Shown here piece by piece: positions 44,097-53,796 of a DNA stretch of 64,000 bases (positions are counted from its first letter, which is position 1; each line of letters begins with the position of its first letter). The translations under genes were made by a program, and so were the position numbers. The notes under the pieces were generated by a model. That model was not told where the DNA came from. It saw only the letters and a program-made list of their open reading frames with translations, and made no database searches. The stretch is from Mycobacterium sp. JS623 (GTDB taxonomy: Bacteria > Actinomycetota > Actinomycetes > Mycobacteriales > Mycobacteriaceae): assembly GCF_000328565.1 (NCBI RefSeq), contig NC_019966.1, positions 3,720,001 through 3,784,000 of the forward strand. The letters run 5' to 3'.

Positions 44097-45629
44097 TTAC
44101 AGCCTGCCCGTGAGTCGATCGCGATACGACCGACCGTCCGGGTCGTAGATCATCCGATACGCAGGCCCGGCCCACAGCCGCGTGAGCATGCCGAGGCGTT
44201 CGGGATGGTGCGTTCGCAACCGACCCGGCGGCCGCTGTCCACTGCACCCGGACGCGTACCACCTATCCAGCGCTTCGGCGGCAGCCGCCATCGCCTCCAC
44301 CGCCGCGCCCGGATCATCCAGCCGGTCGGCGTCATCAAGATCCAAATGCTCACGCATCAGCCGCACCCGAAGGTCGCGTGCGAACTCGCCGGTGTCATCC
44401 AGTACCGCACAAGACAATTCGCTGTCATGCGTCCACGATCGCCGGTTGAAGTTGTCACTTCCGACGCACGCCCACACGTCATCGACCACGCAGACCTTTG
44501 CGTGCACGTACACCGGCGTGCCCTCGTGATTCTCCACATCGAACACATGCACGCGCTCCGGACTGGCTTCCTTACACGCCTCGATCGCCTGTCGCCGGCC
44601 AATCATGTTGGGCGGCAATGACAGTCGCCCGTCGACATCCGGGAACCGCGGCACCACCGCGACAAGATGCAACTCGGGGTTATCCCTCAGCGCGCGGGCA
44701 AACAACTGCGCCACCCGCTTCGACCACAGATACTGATCCTCCAGATAGATCAACCGCCGAGCCCGCCGCATCGCCTTGCTGTAGCCCCGCGCAACGCTGC
44801 GCTCTCCACGCGGTGCAAAGTCGTATTCGAAATGCGCATCGGGATAAGTGCGCAACACCTGCACGGCGTGCGGGCCACACTCCGGCGGATCCGGTGGCTG
44901 CTCCGGCAGCCTGCCCGGCTTCAGGTCTGCGCCACGCAGCTTGTCCTCGATCCATGCGATCGGCGACAACATGTCCAGCGGGGCGGGATCATTCCACCGC
45001 TCCCGAAAGGTCAGGTCCAGAGCGCCGACCACCGGCCCTCGCAGCTGCAGTTGCACGTCGTGCCACGGCGGATGCTCGCCATAACGTGGCGACATCTGCA
45101 CCGCCTGCCGGTCACCCCGATGCGCCGCGTCATCCCGGCGCGAGTGGCACAGGTCGATCCCGCCCGCGAACGCTACATCCCGCGACGGCTCCCCTGGATG
45201 CCGCAGCAGCACCAGCTTCTGATGATGCGAGCCCCCGAACCGGACCCGCTGATCGAGCAGCACCTCGCCCCCGGCCTCTTCGATCGCCTCGCCGAGGTGC
45301 TGGTTCTCCTCCTCGCTGTAGGCGAACTTATCCAGGTGTGAGCGCCAAACCAGGCCCTTCACCACGACTCCTCGTTTGGCCGCCGCGCTGAACAACTCAC
45401 GGATGGTCGGCCCGTCGTCGCGCATCTTCTCATCCGGGTCGCCGCGCCAGTCGGTGAAGAACAGGTGGTCGCCGGCGCGCAACACCTCTACTTCGGCTGC
45501 CAGCCGATCGAAGTACGTCGCGCCGTGAATCAGCGGCTCAACCCGGTTGCCCTCGCACCACGCCGGCAGCTTCGACGCTGGATTGCCGCGTTCGGCATCC
45601 GTGAGAAACCAATCGTTCCGATCCGACAC
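44097..45629 (-). CDS. Phospholipase D-like protein, paralogue A
   Basis: About 510 residues if started at GTG 45629 (MSDRNDWFLTDAERGNP); sequence further upstream in frame is translation of the neighbouring gene's tail. Two HKD regions: RFGGSHHQKLVLLRH (HxK present, but Arg at the usual Asp position) and YVHAKVCVVDDVWACVGSDN (complete). Between them is RLIYLEDQYLWSKRVAQLF. No signal peptide or membrane segment; probably cytosolic or non-classically exported. Substrate unknown. Lies 43 nt downstream of paralogue B on the same strand, so the two arose by tandem duplication and are probably co-transcribed. Confidence 0.88.
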   Translation of the reverse strand: MSDRNDWFLTDAERGNPASKLPAWCEGNRVEPLIHGATYFDRLAAEVEVLRAGDHLFFTDWRGDPDEKMRDDGPTIRELFSAAAKRGVVVKGLVWRSHLDKFAYSEEENQHLGEAIEEAGGEVLLDQRVRFGGSHHQKLVLLRHPGEPSRDVAFAGGIDLCHSRRDDAAHRGDRQAVQMSPRYGEHPPWHDVQLQLRGPVVGALDLTFRERWNDPAPLDMLSPIAWIEDKLRGADLKPGRLPEQPPDPPECGPHAVQVLRTYPDAHFEYDFAPRGERSVARGYSKAMRRARRLIYLEDQYLWSKRVAQLFARALRDNPELHLVAVVPRFPDVDGRLSLPPNMIGRRQAIEACKEASPERVHVFDVENHEGTPVYVHAKVCVVDDVWACVGSDNFNRRSWTHDSELSCAVLDDTGEFARDLRVRLMREHLDLDDADRLDDPGAAVEAMAAAAEALDRWYASGCSGQRPPGRLRTHHPERLGMLTRLWAGPAYRMIYDPDGRSYRDRLTGRL

Positions 45630-45672
45630 CTCGAAGGATTGCCCAATTGACGTGGATGTTAACCGGCCGCAT

Positions 45673-47217
45673 TCACAACCGCCGCCGGACCCGGTCGAGA
45701 TACGACCGGCCGTCGGGGTCATAGAGCAACCGGTACACAGGCTCGGCCCACATGCGATTGATCGGATGGAGCCGTTCGGCCTTGTGCACCCGCAACCGGC
45801 CCGGCGGACGAGGTCCCAAGCCTCCCGACTCGTGCCACCTGTCCAACTCCTGCGCGGACGCGACGATCTCGTCGACCGCGCTCGCCGGATCGACCAAACC
45901 ACCGTCCTCGCTGCCATCGGCGGCGCGATCCAAATGTTCTCGCATCAGCCGCAATCGGAGGTCACGCGCGAACTCACCGGTGTCATCCACCACCGCACAC
46001 GACAACTCGCTATCGTGCGTCCACGACCGTCTGTTGAAGTTGTCACTGCCGATGCAGGCCCACTCGTCGTCAAGAACACACACCTTGGAATGCACGTATA
46101 CCGGTGTGCCACAATGGTTTTCGACATCGAATATGTGCACACGCCCCGGCCCGGCACGTCGGCATTCATCGATCGCGAGATGCCGGCCCACCAGAGTCGG
46201 CGGCCCGCCCAGTCCGCCCTCCAAGTCGAAGTACCGCGGCACGACCGCAACCAAATGCAGCTGCGGATTGGCGGTCAGCGCGTCGACGAAGAGCTGCGCG
46301 ACCTCTTCGGACCAAAGATATTGATCCTCCAGGTAAATCAGCCGCTTCGCGCGCTGAACCGCCTTCGTGTATCCCCGCGCGATGCTGCGCTCGCCGCTCG
46401 TTGCGAACTCGTAGTGGAACAACGCGTCGCCGTATGTCCGCAACACTTGCACTGTGTGGGGTCCGCACGGCGGCGGATCCGGTGGCTTCTCCGGCAACGC
46501 GCCCGGTGTCACGTCCGCACCCTGCGCCTTGTCCCGTATCCACCCGATCGGATCGAGCAGATTCAACGGAGCCTTCGCGGTCCATCGTTCGCGGAAAGAG
46601 GTGTCTAGCGCGCCGACCACCGGGCCGCGGAGCTCGAGTTGCACGTCATGCCACGGCGGAGTGTCCCCGTAGCGACTCGACATCCGCACCGCCTGCGGAT
46701 CGCCGAGGTGCGACGGATCGTCGCGCCGGGAGTGGCAAAGGTCGATGCCACCGGTGAACGCCACATCGAGCGCCGGTTCGCCAAGGTGTCTGATGACGAC
46801 CAGTCGCTGATGATGCGACCCGCCGATGCGGACCCGTTGATCCAGCAGCACCTCGCCGCCGGCCCGCTCGATAGCCTCACCTAGGTGCCGATTCTGCTCC
46901 TCGTTGAACTGGAACTTGTTGGGGTGCGAGCGCCACATGAGTCCCTTGACGATCACTCCCCGCTCCGCCGCCGCACGGAACAGTTCTCCGACAGTCGGTC
47001 CGCGCTCGCGCAGCTTCTGGTCGGCGTCGCCACGCCAGTCGGCGAAAAACAGATGATCGCCAGGGCCAAGCGCCTCGACTTCGGTGACAAGACGGTCGAA
47101 GTAAGCCGCCCCATCGATCAGCGCCGCTGCCCGACTGCCCTCGGACCATGCAGGCAGGTCCGAATCGGGATTACCCCGCTGCGACTCCGTCAGAAGCCAG
47201 TTGGTCAGCTTGGACAC
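45673..47217 (-). CDS. Phospholipase D-like protein, paralogue B
   Basis: About 514 residues from GTG 47217 (MSKLTNWLLTESQRGNP); the in-frame extension upstream is antisense to the lipoprotein gene and is not coding. First HKD region: RIGGSHHQRLVVIRH, with Arg instead of the catalytic Lys and Arg instead of Asp; second: YVHSKVCVLDDEWACIGSDN, complete. FFADWRGDADQKLRERGPTV and ARGYTKAVQRAKRLIYLEDQ are shared with paralogue A. The first half-site is therefore degenerate, raising doubt about catalysis by a single chain. The start lies only 57 nt from the divergent lipoprotein start, so both promoters must be very compact or overlap the genes. Confidence 0.87.
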   Translation of the reverse strand: MSKLTNWLLTESQRGNPDSDLPAWSEGSRAAALIDGAAYFDRLVTEVEALGPGDHLFFADWRGDADQKLRERGPTVGELFRAAAERGVIVKGLMWRSHPNKFQFNEEQNRHLGEAIERAGGEVLLDQRVRIGGSHHQRLVVIRHLGEPALDVAFTGGIDLCHSRRDDPSHLGDPQAVRMSSRYGDTPPWHDVQLELRGPVVGALDTSFRERWTAKAPLNLLDPIGWIRDKAQGADVTPGALPEKPPDPPPCGPHTVQVLRTYGDALFHYEFATSGERSIARGYTKAVQRAKRLIYLEDQYLWSEEVAQLFVDALTANPQLHLVAVVPRYFDLEGGLGGPPTLVGRHLAIDECRRAGPGRVHIFDVENHCGTPVYVHSKVCVLDDEWACIGSDNFNRRSWTHDSELSCAVVDDTGEFARDLRLRLMREHLDRAADGSEDGGLVDPASAVDEIVASAQELDRWHESGGLGPRPPGRLRVHKAERLHPINRMWAEPVYRLLYDPDGRSYLDRVRRRL

Positions 47218-47274
47218 GCTGTTGGATACCCAGAAAGTCGCAATCCCGCGCGACGGCTCTGCAAAACTCCGGAC

Positions 47275-48507
47275 ATGCCCGCCGTAAGGCGTCTCCTCGC
47301 GATCGCATGCGCCTTCGCCATGCTGACCGGCTGCGCGCCCGGCGCACTGCCAACCGCGACGCCGACCTCGACCACCGACACCGCCAAGGCCGACGCCGTG
47401 ATGCGGATCGTCCGCGACACCATGGAAGAAAGGCACCTCAAGGCCGTCATCGTGCGTGTGACCATCGACGGCAAGGAAATCGTCACCCATGCTGTCGGCG
47501 AATCCATGACAGGAGTGCCCGCGAGCACCGCCATGCACTTCCGCAACGGCGCCGTCGCGATCTCGTATGTCTCCACGCTATTGCTCAAACTCGTCGACGA
47601 GAAGAAGGTCAGCCTCGACGACAAGCTGTCGAAGTGGCTTCCCGAGATACCCCATGCCGACAAAGTCACGCTCGGCCAGCTGGCCCAGATGACGTCGGGT
47701 TACGTCGACTACGTCATTGGCAACACCGCAATGAACGACGCCCTTTACGCAAACCCGTTCCGGCGCTGGACCGTCCACGACATTCTCGGGTATGCCATCG
47801 ACCAGCCGCTGCTCTATGCGCCCGGTACCAATTGGAACTACGCCCACACCAACTATGTGCTGCTCGGACTGGCGCTGGAGAAAGCCACCGGCCAGGAGAT
47901 GTCGAAGCTGTTGTCGGACAAGGTTCTTCGTCCACTCGGCCTGACAAACACGACCAACAGCCTGACCCCAGAGATTCCGTCGCCCGTCCTTCACGCATTC
48001 AGCTCCGAACGCCGGGCCTTCCTCAAGATCCCCACCGGCACACCGTTCTACGAGGAGTCGACGTTCTGGGACCCGTCCTGGACGATCACCCACGGCGCGA
48101 TCCAAACCACCAACATCTATGACATGGAGGCAACCGCGGTAGGCATCGGGTCCGGCCGACTGCTCACCCCCGATTCCTACCAGAAGATGGTGTCCACCGG
48201 CCTTCGCGGCAAGACCCATAAACAGCCGGGCTGCACCACCTGTGACGAGATGACCGACGCCTACACCTACGGTCTCGGCATTGTCATCACCGGCAACTGG
48301 CTGGTGCAGAACCCGATGTTCGGTGGCTACGGCGCCATCGAGGCCTATTTACCTTCACAGAAGATCGCAATCGCCGCCGCAGTCACCTTTGCCCCTGAAG
48401 CTTTCGACGACCAGGGCGACTACGACAACGCCGCCGATCCGCTGTTCCGCAAGATCGCCGCCGAACTCGCCCCTGACGATGCGCCACCCCTGCCACCGAA
48501 GAAATAA
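47275..48507 (+). CDS. Beta-lactamase-fold lipoprotein lacking SxxK
   Basis: 410 residues from ATG 47275. Lipoprotein signal MPAVRRLLAIACAFAMLTGC. The serine beta-lactamase/class C-like fold is shown by HFRNGAVAISYVSTLLLKLV, LSKWLPEIPHADKVTLGQLA, QMTSGYVDYV and NYAHTNYVLLGLALEKATGQ. The usual SxxK (as in GSVSKTFT) reads AVAI and the usual YSN reads YAH, so the acylating Ser and the general base are both missing. It is therefore not expected to hydrolyse beta-lactams or act as a DD-peptidase by the known mechanism; it may bind muropeptides or have become a scaffold. Divergent from the PLD pair, 9 nt before the amidotransferase gene. Confidence 0.88.
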   Translation: MPAVRRLLAIACAFAMLTGCAPGALPTATPTSTTDTAKADAVMRIVRDTMEERHLKAVIVRVTIDGKEIVTHAVGESMTGVPASTAMHFRNGAVAISYVSTLLLKLVDEKKVSLDDKLSKWLPEIPHADKVTLGQLAQMTSGYVDYVIGNTAMNDALYANPFRRWTVHDILGYAIDQPLLYAPGTNWNYAHTNYVLLGLALEKATGQEMSKLLSDKVLRPLGLTNTTNSLTPEIPSPVLHAFSSERRAFLKIPTGTPFYEESTFWDPSWTITHGAIQTTNIYDMEATAVGIGSGRLLTPDSYQKMVSTGLRGKTHKQPGCTTCDEMTDAYTYGLGIVITGNWLVQNPMFGGYGAIEAYLPSQKIAIAAAVTFAPEAFDDQGDYDNAADPLFRKIAAELAPDDAPPLPPKK

Positions 48508-48516
48508 TGTCTTCCC

Positions 48517-49242
48517 GTGGCGCCCAAAGTCCTATTCCTCGTAAACGAACACCTCGCAACCGAAGCCCTGCTGGGCGACGCGTTCACCGAATCCGGCTTC
48601 GACGTCGAGACCTTCGAAGTCGTGCCCGCCGAACGCATCGACAGCCCCGCGGCCGACGTGACCTTCCCCGACCCGACCGGCTATGACGTGATCGTTCCGC
48701 TCGGCGCGCGCTGGCCCGTCTACGACGAGGCGCTGCAACGCACCTGGGTGGGCGCCGAGACACAACTTGTGCGCGACGCCGCCGACGCCGGCGTGGCACT
48801 GCTTGGCGTGTGCTTCGGCGGCCAGCTGCTCGCCCAGGCGTTCGGCGGATCGGTCGCGCGGTCGGCCGTTCCGGAGATCGGCTGGTATAACGTCGAAACC
48901 GACAACCCCGAACTGGTGCCCGGCGGGCCGTGGTTTCAATGGCATTTCGACCGATGGACACTGCCGCCGGGTGCCACCGAGATCGCGAGGACGGCGAACT
49001 CGTCGCAGGCGTTCGTGCTCGGTCGTGCACTCGCGCTGCAGTTTCACCCTGAGATCGACGCCGAGCTGCTGGACGTGTGGCTGGCCGACGACCGCGATGG
49101 CGACGTTGTCGGGGCCGGCCTCAGTCACGACGAATTACGTGAGCGCACAACCGAACTCGCCGGTGACGCAGGCAACAGAATTCGCGGCTTGGTGCGCGGA
49201 TTCCTCACGCACGTGGCGCGTCAGCCCTGTCCGAGTTCGTGA
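48517..49242 (+). CDS. Class I glutamine amidotransferase-like protein
   Basis: 241 residues from GTG 48517. The triad is visible: nucleophile elbow GVCFGGQLLAQAFGG (Cys), and LALQFHPEID (His-Glu). N-terminal strand KVLFLVNEHLATEALLG. Similar to GMP synthase-type GATase domains that stand alone; these release ammonia from glutamine or cut gamma-glutamyl bonds. The partner synthetase is not in the window. Downstream of the lipoprotein by 9 nt, so probably co-transcribed. The 3' end overlaps the convergent TIGR01777 gene by 22 nt. Confidence 0.88.
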   Translation: MAPKVLFLVNEHLATEALLGDAFTESGFDVETFEVVPAERIDSPAADVTFPDPTGYDVIVPLGARWPVYDEALQRTWVGAETQLVRDAADAGVALLGVCFGGQLLAQAFGGSVARSAVPEIGWYNVETDNPELVPGGPWFQWHFDRWTLPPGATEIARTANSSQAFVLGRALALQFHPEIDAELLDVWLADDRDGDVVGAGLSHDELRERTTELAGDAGNRIRGLVRGFLTHVARQPCPSS

Positions 49243-50561
49243 GCCAGCGCGTGGGTGAGCTTTGATCGCCGAAACCGGTGGCCCAGCGTAGTCAGTTTGG
49301 TCGGCACCACCCGCTGATTAGCCGCGGCCAACTCGCGGGCGCCCTGCTCCCCCAACAACAGTCGTGGACCCAGCGACGGCACCGGCAGTCTCGCCGGGCG
49401 GTGCAGCACCCCTGCGAGCGCCCTGGTGTAGTCGGCGTTGCGCACGGGTTCGGGTGCGACGGCGTTGACGGGCCCGCTCAACCGAGCGTCGTACAGCGCC
49501 CGGTGGTAGACGTCGAGCAGGTCGTCGAGCCCGATCCACGACAACCACTGCTCCCCGCTGCCAAGCCGACCGCCCAACCCCGCCGCGAACAGCGGGCGCA
49601 TCAGCTTCAATGTGCCACCGCGCGCCGACTGTACGATCCCCGTGCGCACGTTGACCACGCGCAGTCCTGACTCCGCGGCGGGCGTCGTCGCCGCCTCCCA
49701 GTCGGCTACCACGTCGGCCAGAAAACCGTCGCCGCGCACGCTTTCCTCACTCAGCAGCGCATCCCCGCGGTCGAACCCGTAGTAGCCGATCGCCGATGCG
49801 CTGATGAACGTGGCCGGGCCGTCGCCGGTCAAACCCGCGGCGTCGGCGAGCCTACGCGTCGGCTCGATGCGACTGTCACGAATCGCGGCCATGTGACGAT
49901 CGGTGAACCGCCCGGCGATCGACGCGCCCGCCAGGTGTAGGACCGCATCGACACCTGATAAGAGATCCGGTGCGGGACTATCCGGGTTCCATTGTCGCTC
50001 AAGCTCATTGCGTGCGGGACGACGCACGAGCCGGATGACGCGATGCCCACCGGTGCTCAGAAATGCCGACAATGCGGAGCCGACAAGACCGGACGCGCCT
50101 GTGATCGCAACGACTGTTGGGCCCAATCCGGCAGCGCGATGCGCGGCCAAATCCTGCGCCAGCTGCCGGTGCCGATAGACAAACGTCGAACGCAGTGCCG
50201 CAGCGGGCACCGAGGTGTCGACGTGGTCGTAGACCCGTGTGCCACCGGTCGCCTCGCTGAACTCGTGCGTATGCCGCCACCACCCGATGACCCGCGCGGG
50301 CCACGATGACGGGCCCTGCGAAGACAATTCGTCGACGAACCGGTGCGGCGGATCGAAGGCCGACGGATCATGCTGCGCTACCCACCGAAGTCCGCCCGGC
50401 AGGCCGAGCACCGCGCGCCCGTCGGCCAGCGACGTCGTCTCCGCCACCACCCTCATCGGCTGCCAGGGCGGCACCAACCGAGGCATCGCACCGGGGCGGC
50501 TGTGCCACGCGAAGACGTCTGCGATCGGATCCTCAACGACGCTTTCGTATTCGATGCCCAT
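49221..50561 (-). CDS. TIGR01777 family epimerase with N-terminal SRPBCC domain
   Basis: 446 residues starting MGIEYES; upstream in-frame codons lack family similarity. About 1-150: an SRPBCC/START-like ligand pocket (ESVVEDPIADVFAWHSRPGA). About 155-446: an extended SDR (SDR39U1) with VVAITGASGLVGSALSAFL, VLHLAGASIAGRF, FISASAIGYYGFDRGDALLS and VRTGIVQSARGGTL, plus the DUF1731-like C-terminus. Family members are nucleoside-diphosphate-sugar epimerase relatives without a proven substrate. Divergent from the phosphoribosyltransferase gene by 44 nt. Confidence 0.9.
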   Translation of the reverse strand: MGIEYESVVEDPIADVFAWHSRPGAMPRLVPPWQPMRVVAETTSLADGRAVLGLPGGLRWVAQHDPSAFDPPHRFVDELSSQGPSSWPARVIGWWRHTHEFSEATGGTRVYDHVDTSVPAAALRSTFVYRHRQLAQDLAAHRAAGLGPTVVAITGASGLVGSALSAFLSTGGHRVIRLVRRPARNELERQWNPDSPAPDLLSGVDAVLHLAGASIAGRFTDRHMAAIRDSRIEPTRRLADAAGLTGDGPATFISASAIGYYGFDRGDALLSEESVRGDGFLADVVADWEAATTPAAESGLRVVNVRTGIVQSARGGTLKLMRPLFAAGLGGRLGSGEQWLSWIGLDDLLDVYHRALYDARLSGPVNAVAPEPVRNADYTRALAGVLHRPARLPVPSLGPRLLLGEQGARELAAANQRVVPTKLTTLGHRFRRSKLTHALAHELGQG

Positions 50562-50605
50562 ATATCTGAGTACCCTGAAATTGTCCCCGATGTCGAAAGA
50601 TCGCG

Positions 50606-51283
50606 ATGAGCGGATGGAGCGGGCTCGCCCGCCGACATGCAAACCGCACCTTCCGGGACCGCCGAGATGCCGGCCATGTCCTGGCTGAGGAGTTGGCGTC
50701 CTATCGCGGCAGGGACAACCTCGTAGTGCTGGGCCTAGCGCGTGGCGGCGTGCCCGTCGGCTGGGAGGTCGCGTCGTTCCTGCACGCGCCGCTGGACGTT
50801 TTCCTGGTGCGCAAGCTCGGTGTGCCGCAATGGGAGGAACTCGCGATGGGCGCCATCGCGACAGGTGGCGGCGTGGTGGTGAATGACAACCTGGTGCGCA
50901 ATCTCGGCATCAGCACTGAGCAACTCCAGGCCGCGATCGACCGGGAGACCGAGGAACTTCATCGCCGTGAGAGTGTTTACCGCGGCGACCGTGGACCGGT
51001 CGACATCGCCGGCAACACCGTGATCCTCGTCGACGACGGCATCGCCACCGGTGCCAGCATGCTCGCCGCCGTGCGCGCCGTGCGCGCCGCTGACCCGGCC
51101 CAAGTCGTGGTCGCGGTGCCGGTGGGCCCGGCGTCAGCGTGCCAGCAGCTGGCTGAGGAGGCCGATGACGTGGTGTGCGCGACGATGCCACCGGGATTTG
51201 AAGCCGTCGGCCAGGTTTTTGAAGACTTCCATCAGGTCACCGACGACGAAGTGCGCGAATTGCTCGCTGCGCCAACGGTTTAA
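50606..51283 (+). CDS. Phosphoribosyltransferase family protein (Rv2143-like)
   Basis: 225 residues from ATG 50606. Type I PRTase signature [20 protein letters not shown] (PRPP-binding loop) and the early [15 protein letters not shown] and [19 protein letters not shown] strands. PRTases transfer ribose 5-phosphate from PRPP to a base or other nucleophile; the acceptor for this group is unknown. The position next to an Rv2144c-like gene and wag31 fits M. tuberculosis Rv2143 and marks the return to core synteny. The 3' end overlaps the convergent gene by 4 nt. Confidence 0.9.
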   Translation: MSGWSGLARRHANRTFRDRRDAGHVLAEELASYRGRDNLVVLGLARGGVPVGWEVASFLHAPLDVFLVRKLGVPQWEELAMGAIATGGGVVVNDNLVRNLGISTEQLQAAIDRETEELHRRESVYRGDRGPVDIAGNTVILVDDGIATGASMLAAVRAVRAADPAQVVVAVPVGPASACQQLAEEADDVVCATMPPGFEAVGQVFEDFHQVTDDEVRELLAAPTV

Positions 51284-51585
51284 CGGCTGTTGCTGTCCTC
51301 ATCGCGTTGCTCGACGGCGGTGGTCTGTGCCTCGGTCTCGTCGTCCTCCGCGACGGGCGCCTCTTCGGGGTAGTCCTCGGCGGGTTCTTCGGCGTCCGGT
51401 TCTTCGGCAGCTGACTCGGGCACGTCGCCTTTGGACCGTTCCCGCAGCGCGTCGATGATCAGCAACACCACGCCGACCACGCTGGCCGCGATGCAGACCC
51501 AGGCGATCAGCTCATTGCTGGTGACCACGGCGGTGACCAAGGCCGCGAGGCCGATGACGGCGAGCACAAGCGCAACGATCAGCAT
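51280..51585 (-). CDS. Two-helix membrane protein with acidic tail (Rv2144c-like)
   Basis: 101 residues. Two membrane segments ([20 protein letters not shown] and [20 protein letters not shown]) are followed by a cytosolic tail dominated by Glu/Asp/Ala/Pro ([20 protein letters not shown]). No enzymatic motif. Conserved next to wag31 in mycobacteria; a link to polar growth is possible but unproven. Confidence 0.85.
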   Translation of the reverse strand: MLIVALVLAVIGLAALVTAVVTSNELIAWVCIAASVVGVVLLIIDALRERSKGDVPESAAEEPDAEEPAEDYPEEAPVAEDDETEAQTTAVEQRDEDSNSR

Positions 51586-51632
51586 TGACCAACCCTAGGT
51601 GGTAGTCGCGACGTTTTCGAGGAACCGGAGGG

Positions 51633-52451
51633 CTAGTTGTTGCCCCGGTTGAATTGATTGAAGCCGCCGCCGTCGTTATTGGCGCTGGAATCGACCGGTG
51701 CGGCCGAACCGCGCTGGCCCAGCTCTTCGAGCTGCGATTCCAGATAGGTCTTGAGTCGAGTGCGGTATTCGCGCTCGAAGGTGCGCAGCTGCTCCAGCCG
51801 GCCTTCCAGCACCGTGCGCTGCTGGTTGATGGTGCCCATGATCTCGGAATGCTTCCGCTCGGCGTCGGCCTGCAGGGCGTCGGCCTTCTCCTGCGCCTGG
51901 CGCAGCTGCGCCTCCGAGCGGGTCTGGGCGTCGGCCAGCATGGCGTCGGCGCGCTGACGGGCCTCGGCCACCGTGGTCTCGGCGGTCTGCCTGGCCTCGC
52001 TGACCATCGCATCGGCCTGGGCGCGGGCGTCGGCGAGCATCTTGTCCGACTCGGCCTTCGCGGTGCCAGTCAGCCGGTCCGCGGTGTCCTGGGCCAGGCT
52101 CAGCACCTTGGCGGCCTTGATGTGGCTGTCCTCGCTGACCGGGGCCGCGGGCTGCGGCGGCGGTGCGTCGTAGACCGGCTGCGGCGCGGGCGTGGGTGCC
52201 GGCTCCGGCTCGGGCTCATACAGCGGGATGGCCGTGGTCGGCTGTCCGCCGCCACCGGACCGGGCGGTGCCCAGCTCCTGATCCAGTTCTGCGACGCGCT
52301 GACGAAGATCGGCGTTCTCTTCGATGAGCCGAGTCAGCTCGTTCTCTACCAGATCGAGAAAGGCGTCGACCTCGTCCTCGTTATAGCCGCGCTTGCCGAT
52401 CGGTGGCTTGCTGAACGCGACGTTGTGGACGTCGGCTGGTGTGAGCGGCAT
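51633..52451 (-). CDS. wag31: DivIVA homologue Wag31, polar growth organiser
   Basis: 272 residues; CCAAGGGGG precedes ATG 52451. The N-terminal DivIVA domain ([20 protein letters not shown]) binds curved membrane at cell poles. A linker with [13 protein letters not shown] contains Thr73, which matches the Thr phosphorylated by PknA in M. tuberculosis. A Pro-rich stretch is followed by a long coiled coil ([20 protein letters not shown] to [20 protein letters not shown]). Wag31 recruits cell-wall precursor synthesis to the growing tip and is essential in mycobacteria. Last gene of the dcw series. Confidence 0.97.
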   Translation of the reverse strand: MPLTPADVHNVAFSKPPIGKRGYNEDEVDAFLDLVENELTRLIEENADLRQRVAELDQELGTARSGGGGQPTTAIPLYEPEPEPAPTPAPQPVYDAPPPQPAAPVSEDSHIKAAKVLSLAQDTADRLTGTAKAESDKMLADARAQADAMVSEARQTAETTVAEARQRADAMLADAQTRSEAQLRQAQEKADALQADAERKHSEIMGTINQQRTVLEGRLEQLRTFEREYRTRLKTYLESQLEELGQRGSAAPVDSSANNDGGGFNQFNRGNN

Positions 52452-52679
52452 TGTCTGCCCCCTTGGAGTTCTGGACCGTCAACCGATCTCAAAGTGTAGA
52501 GCCTTACTGGAACGTAACTGGCGTCCATCCTGTCACACCAGACCCGGCGGTTGCAGGAGAGGATGAATTTTAAGAACGAATTTCAATCATTCGACAGACT
52601 TGCGCCGACGAAAATGAGCCTCGGCAAACGTGCGGTGGCTACCGCCGCGATCACCAAAGATGCGACGGCAGGCCGGTTC
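52452..52679 (-). promoter_or_regulatory. wag31 upstream region
   Basis: 228 nt between yggT and wag31. On the minus strand a -10-like TACACT lies at 52498-52493, about 42 bases before the start codon; no convincing -35 was found. The sequence TTACTGGAACGTAA (52504-52517) just upstream is partly palindromic and could be an operator. No other gene seen here. Confidence 0.4.
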
Positions 52680-52970
52680 TCAGGCCGCGGCGCCGAACGC
52701 CAACTGCATGCCGATGAACGCCACCAGCAGTAGCACCATGATCGACAGATCGAACCGGACGGCGCCTATCGTGAGCTGCGGGATGAGCCGTCGAAGCAGT
52801 TTCACAGGCGGATCGGTGAGCGTCATGATCACCTCGAGGACGACCACGGTCAGGCCCTTGGGTTGCCAATCGCGGGAGAACGACCGAATGAACTCGACGA
52901 CGACCCGCGCGATGAGCAGCAGCCAGAACACGAACAGCGCGAAACCAAGGATCTCGAAGAAGAGCGCCAA
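52680..52970 (-). CDS. YggT family membrane protein (Rv2146c-like)
   Basis: 96 residues from TTG 52970 (LALFFEILGFALFVFWLLLI); the start is set by family similarity. Two hydrophobic helices flank a loop with DWQPKGLTVVVLEVIMTLTD and PPVKLLRRLIPQ, the YggT hallmark. Often between sepF and divIVA in Gram-positives; role in division or osmotic response unproven. Confidence 0.9.
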   Translation of the reverse strand: MALFFEILGFALFVFWLLLIARVVVEFIRSFSRDWQPKGLTVVVLEVIMTLTDPPVKLLRRLIPQLTIGAVRFDLSIMVLLLVAFIGMQLAFGAAA

Positions 52971-53073
52971 CTGAAGCCGACCTCACTACGGGCAGATGTG
53001 TGACATTCGATACAGCGCTCGCAGCTGGTCACATTGCGAAGCGCGACGCCAGCCTACCTGTCGTTCGTGACCC

Positions 53074-53730
53074 CTACTGATATGCGTAGAAGCCGGCCTC
53101 CGCGATGCGCCTGCGCTCCTCGGCGCTGACGTCGATATCGGCCGGGGAGAGCAGGAAGACCTTCGTCGCCACCTTGTCGAATGAACCCCGCAGCGCGAAT
53201 GCCAGGCCTGCCGCGAAGTCCACCAGCCGCTTGGCGTCCGCGTTGTCCATGGACACCAGGTCCATGATCACCGGGGTGCCGTCGCGGAAGCGTTCGCCGA
53301 TCGTGCGGGCCTCGCTGTAGTCCTTCGGGCGCAGCGTGGTGATCTTCGACAGCGGGCTGCCCGCTTCGAAGAGCTCAGCCATCCGCCGCGGGTCCATCGC
53401 GAGCGCGCCGCGGGTCGAGCCGCGCAGGGCACTGAACCTGGGCGTCGGCCGGTCGAAGTCCCGCGGGCCGCGCAGCCGTGCCTCGAACCGGTCCTCGTCG
53501 CGGTACCCGCCGCGGTAGCCCGTGGGCTCGTCGTAGTCACGTGCGGCCAGCCGGTCGTCGTAGCCGCGGCCAGCCCGATCCAGGTAGCCCTCGTCGTCGA
53601 ACCGGTCCTCGCGGCCACGGCGGGCGTAGCCACGCGCGGCACCGCGGTCGTCGTCTTCGTAGTACTCGTCGTCGTAGTCATCCATCGGCGCCATACCGAA
53701 GTAGGCCTTGACCTTGTGCAGTGTGCTCAT
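53074..53730 (-). CDS. sepF: Cell division protein SepF
   Basis: 218 residues from ATG 53730 ([15 protein letters not shown]), the membrane-binding helix. A long charged linker ([20 protein letters not shown], then many RGYDDR-like units) leads to the globular SepF domain (about 125-215): [60 protein letters not shown]. SepF polymerises and anchors FtsZ to the membrane in bacteria lacking FtsA, as in mycobacteria. Confidence 0.96.
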   Translation of the reverse strand: MSTLHKVKAYFGMAPMDDYDDEYYEDDDRGAARGYARRGREDRFDDEGYLDRAGRGYDDRLAARDYDEPTGYRGGYRDEDRFEARLRGPRDFDRPTPRFSALRGSTRGALAMDPRRMAELFEAGSPLSKITTLRPKDYSEARTIGERFRDGTPVIMDLVSMDNADAKRLVDFAAGLAFALRGSFDKVATKVFLLSPADIDVSAEERRRIAEAGFYAYQ

Positions 53731-53796
53731 CGGTGGGACCCTTCTGCTTCGCGAAACGTGTGGTGTCTGTGATGATGATGTGACTAGAGTGACTAC

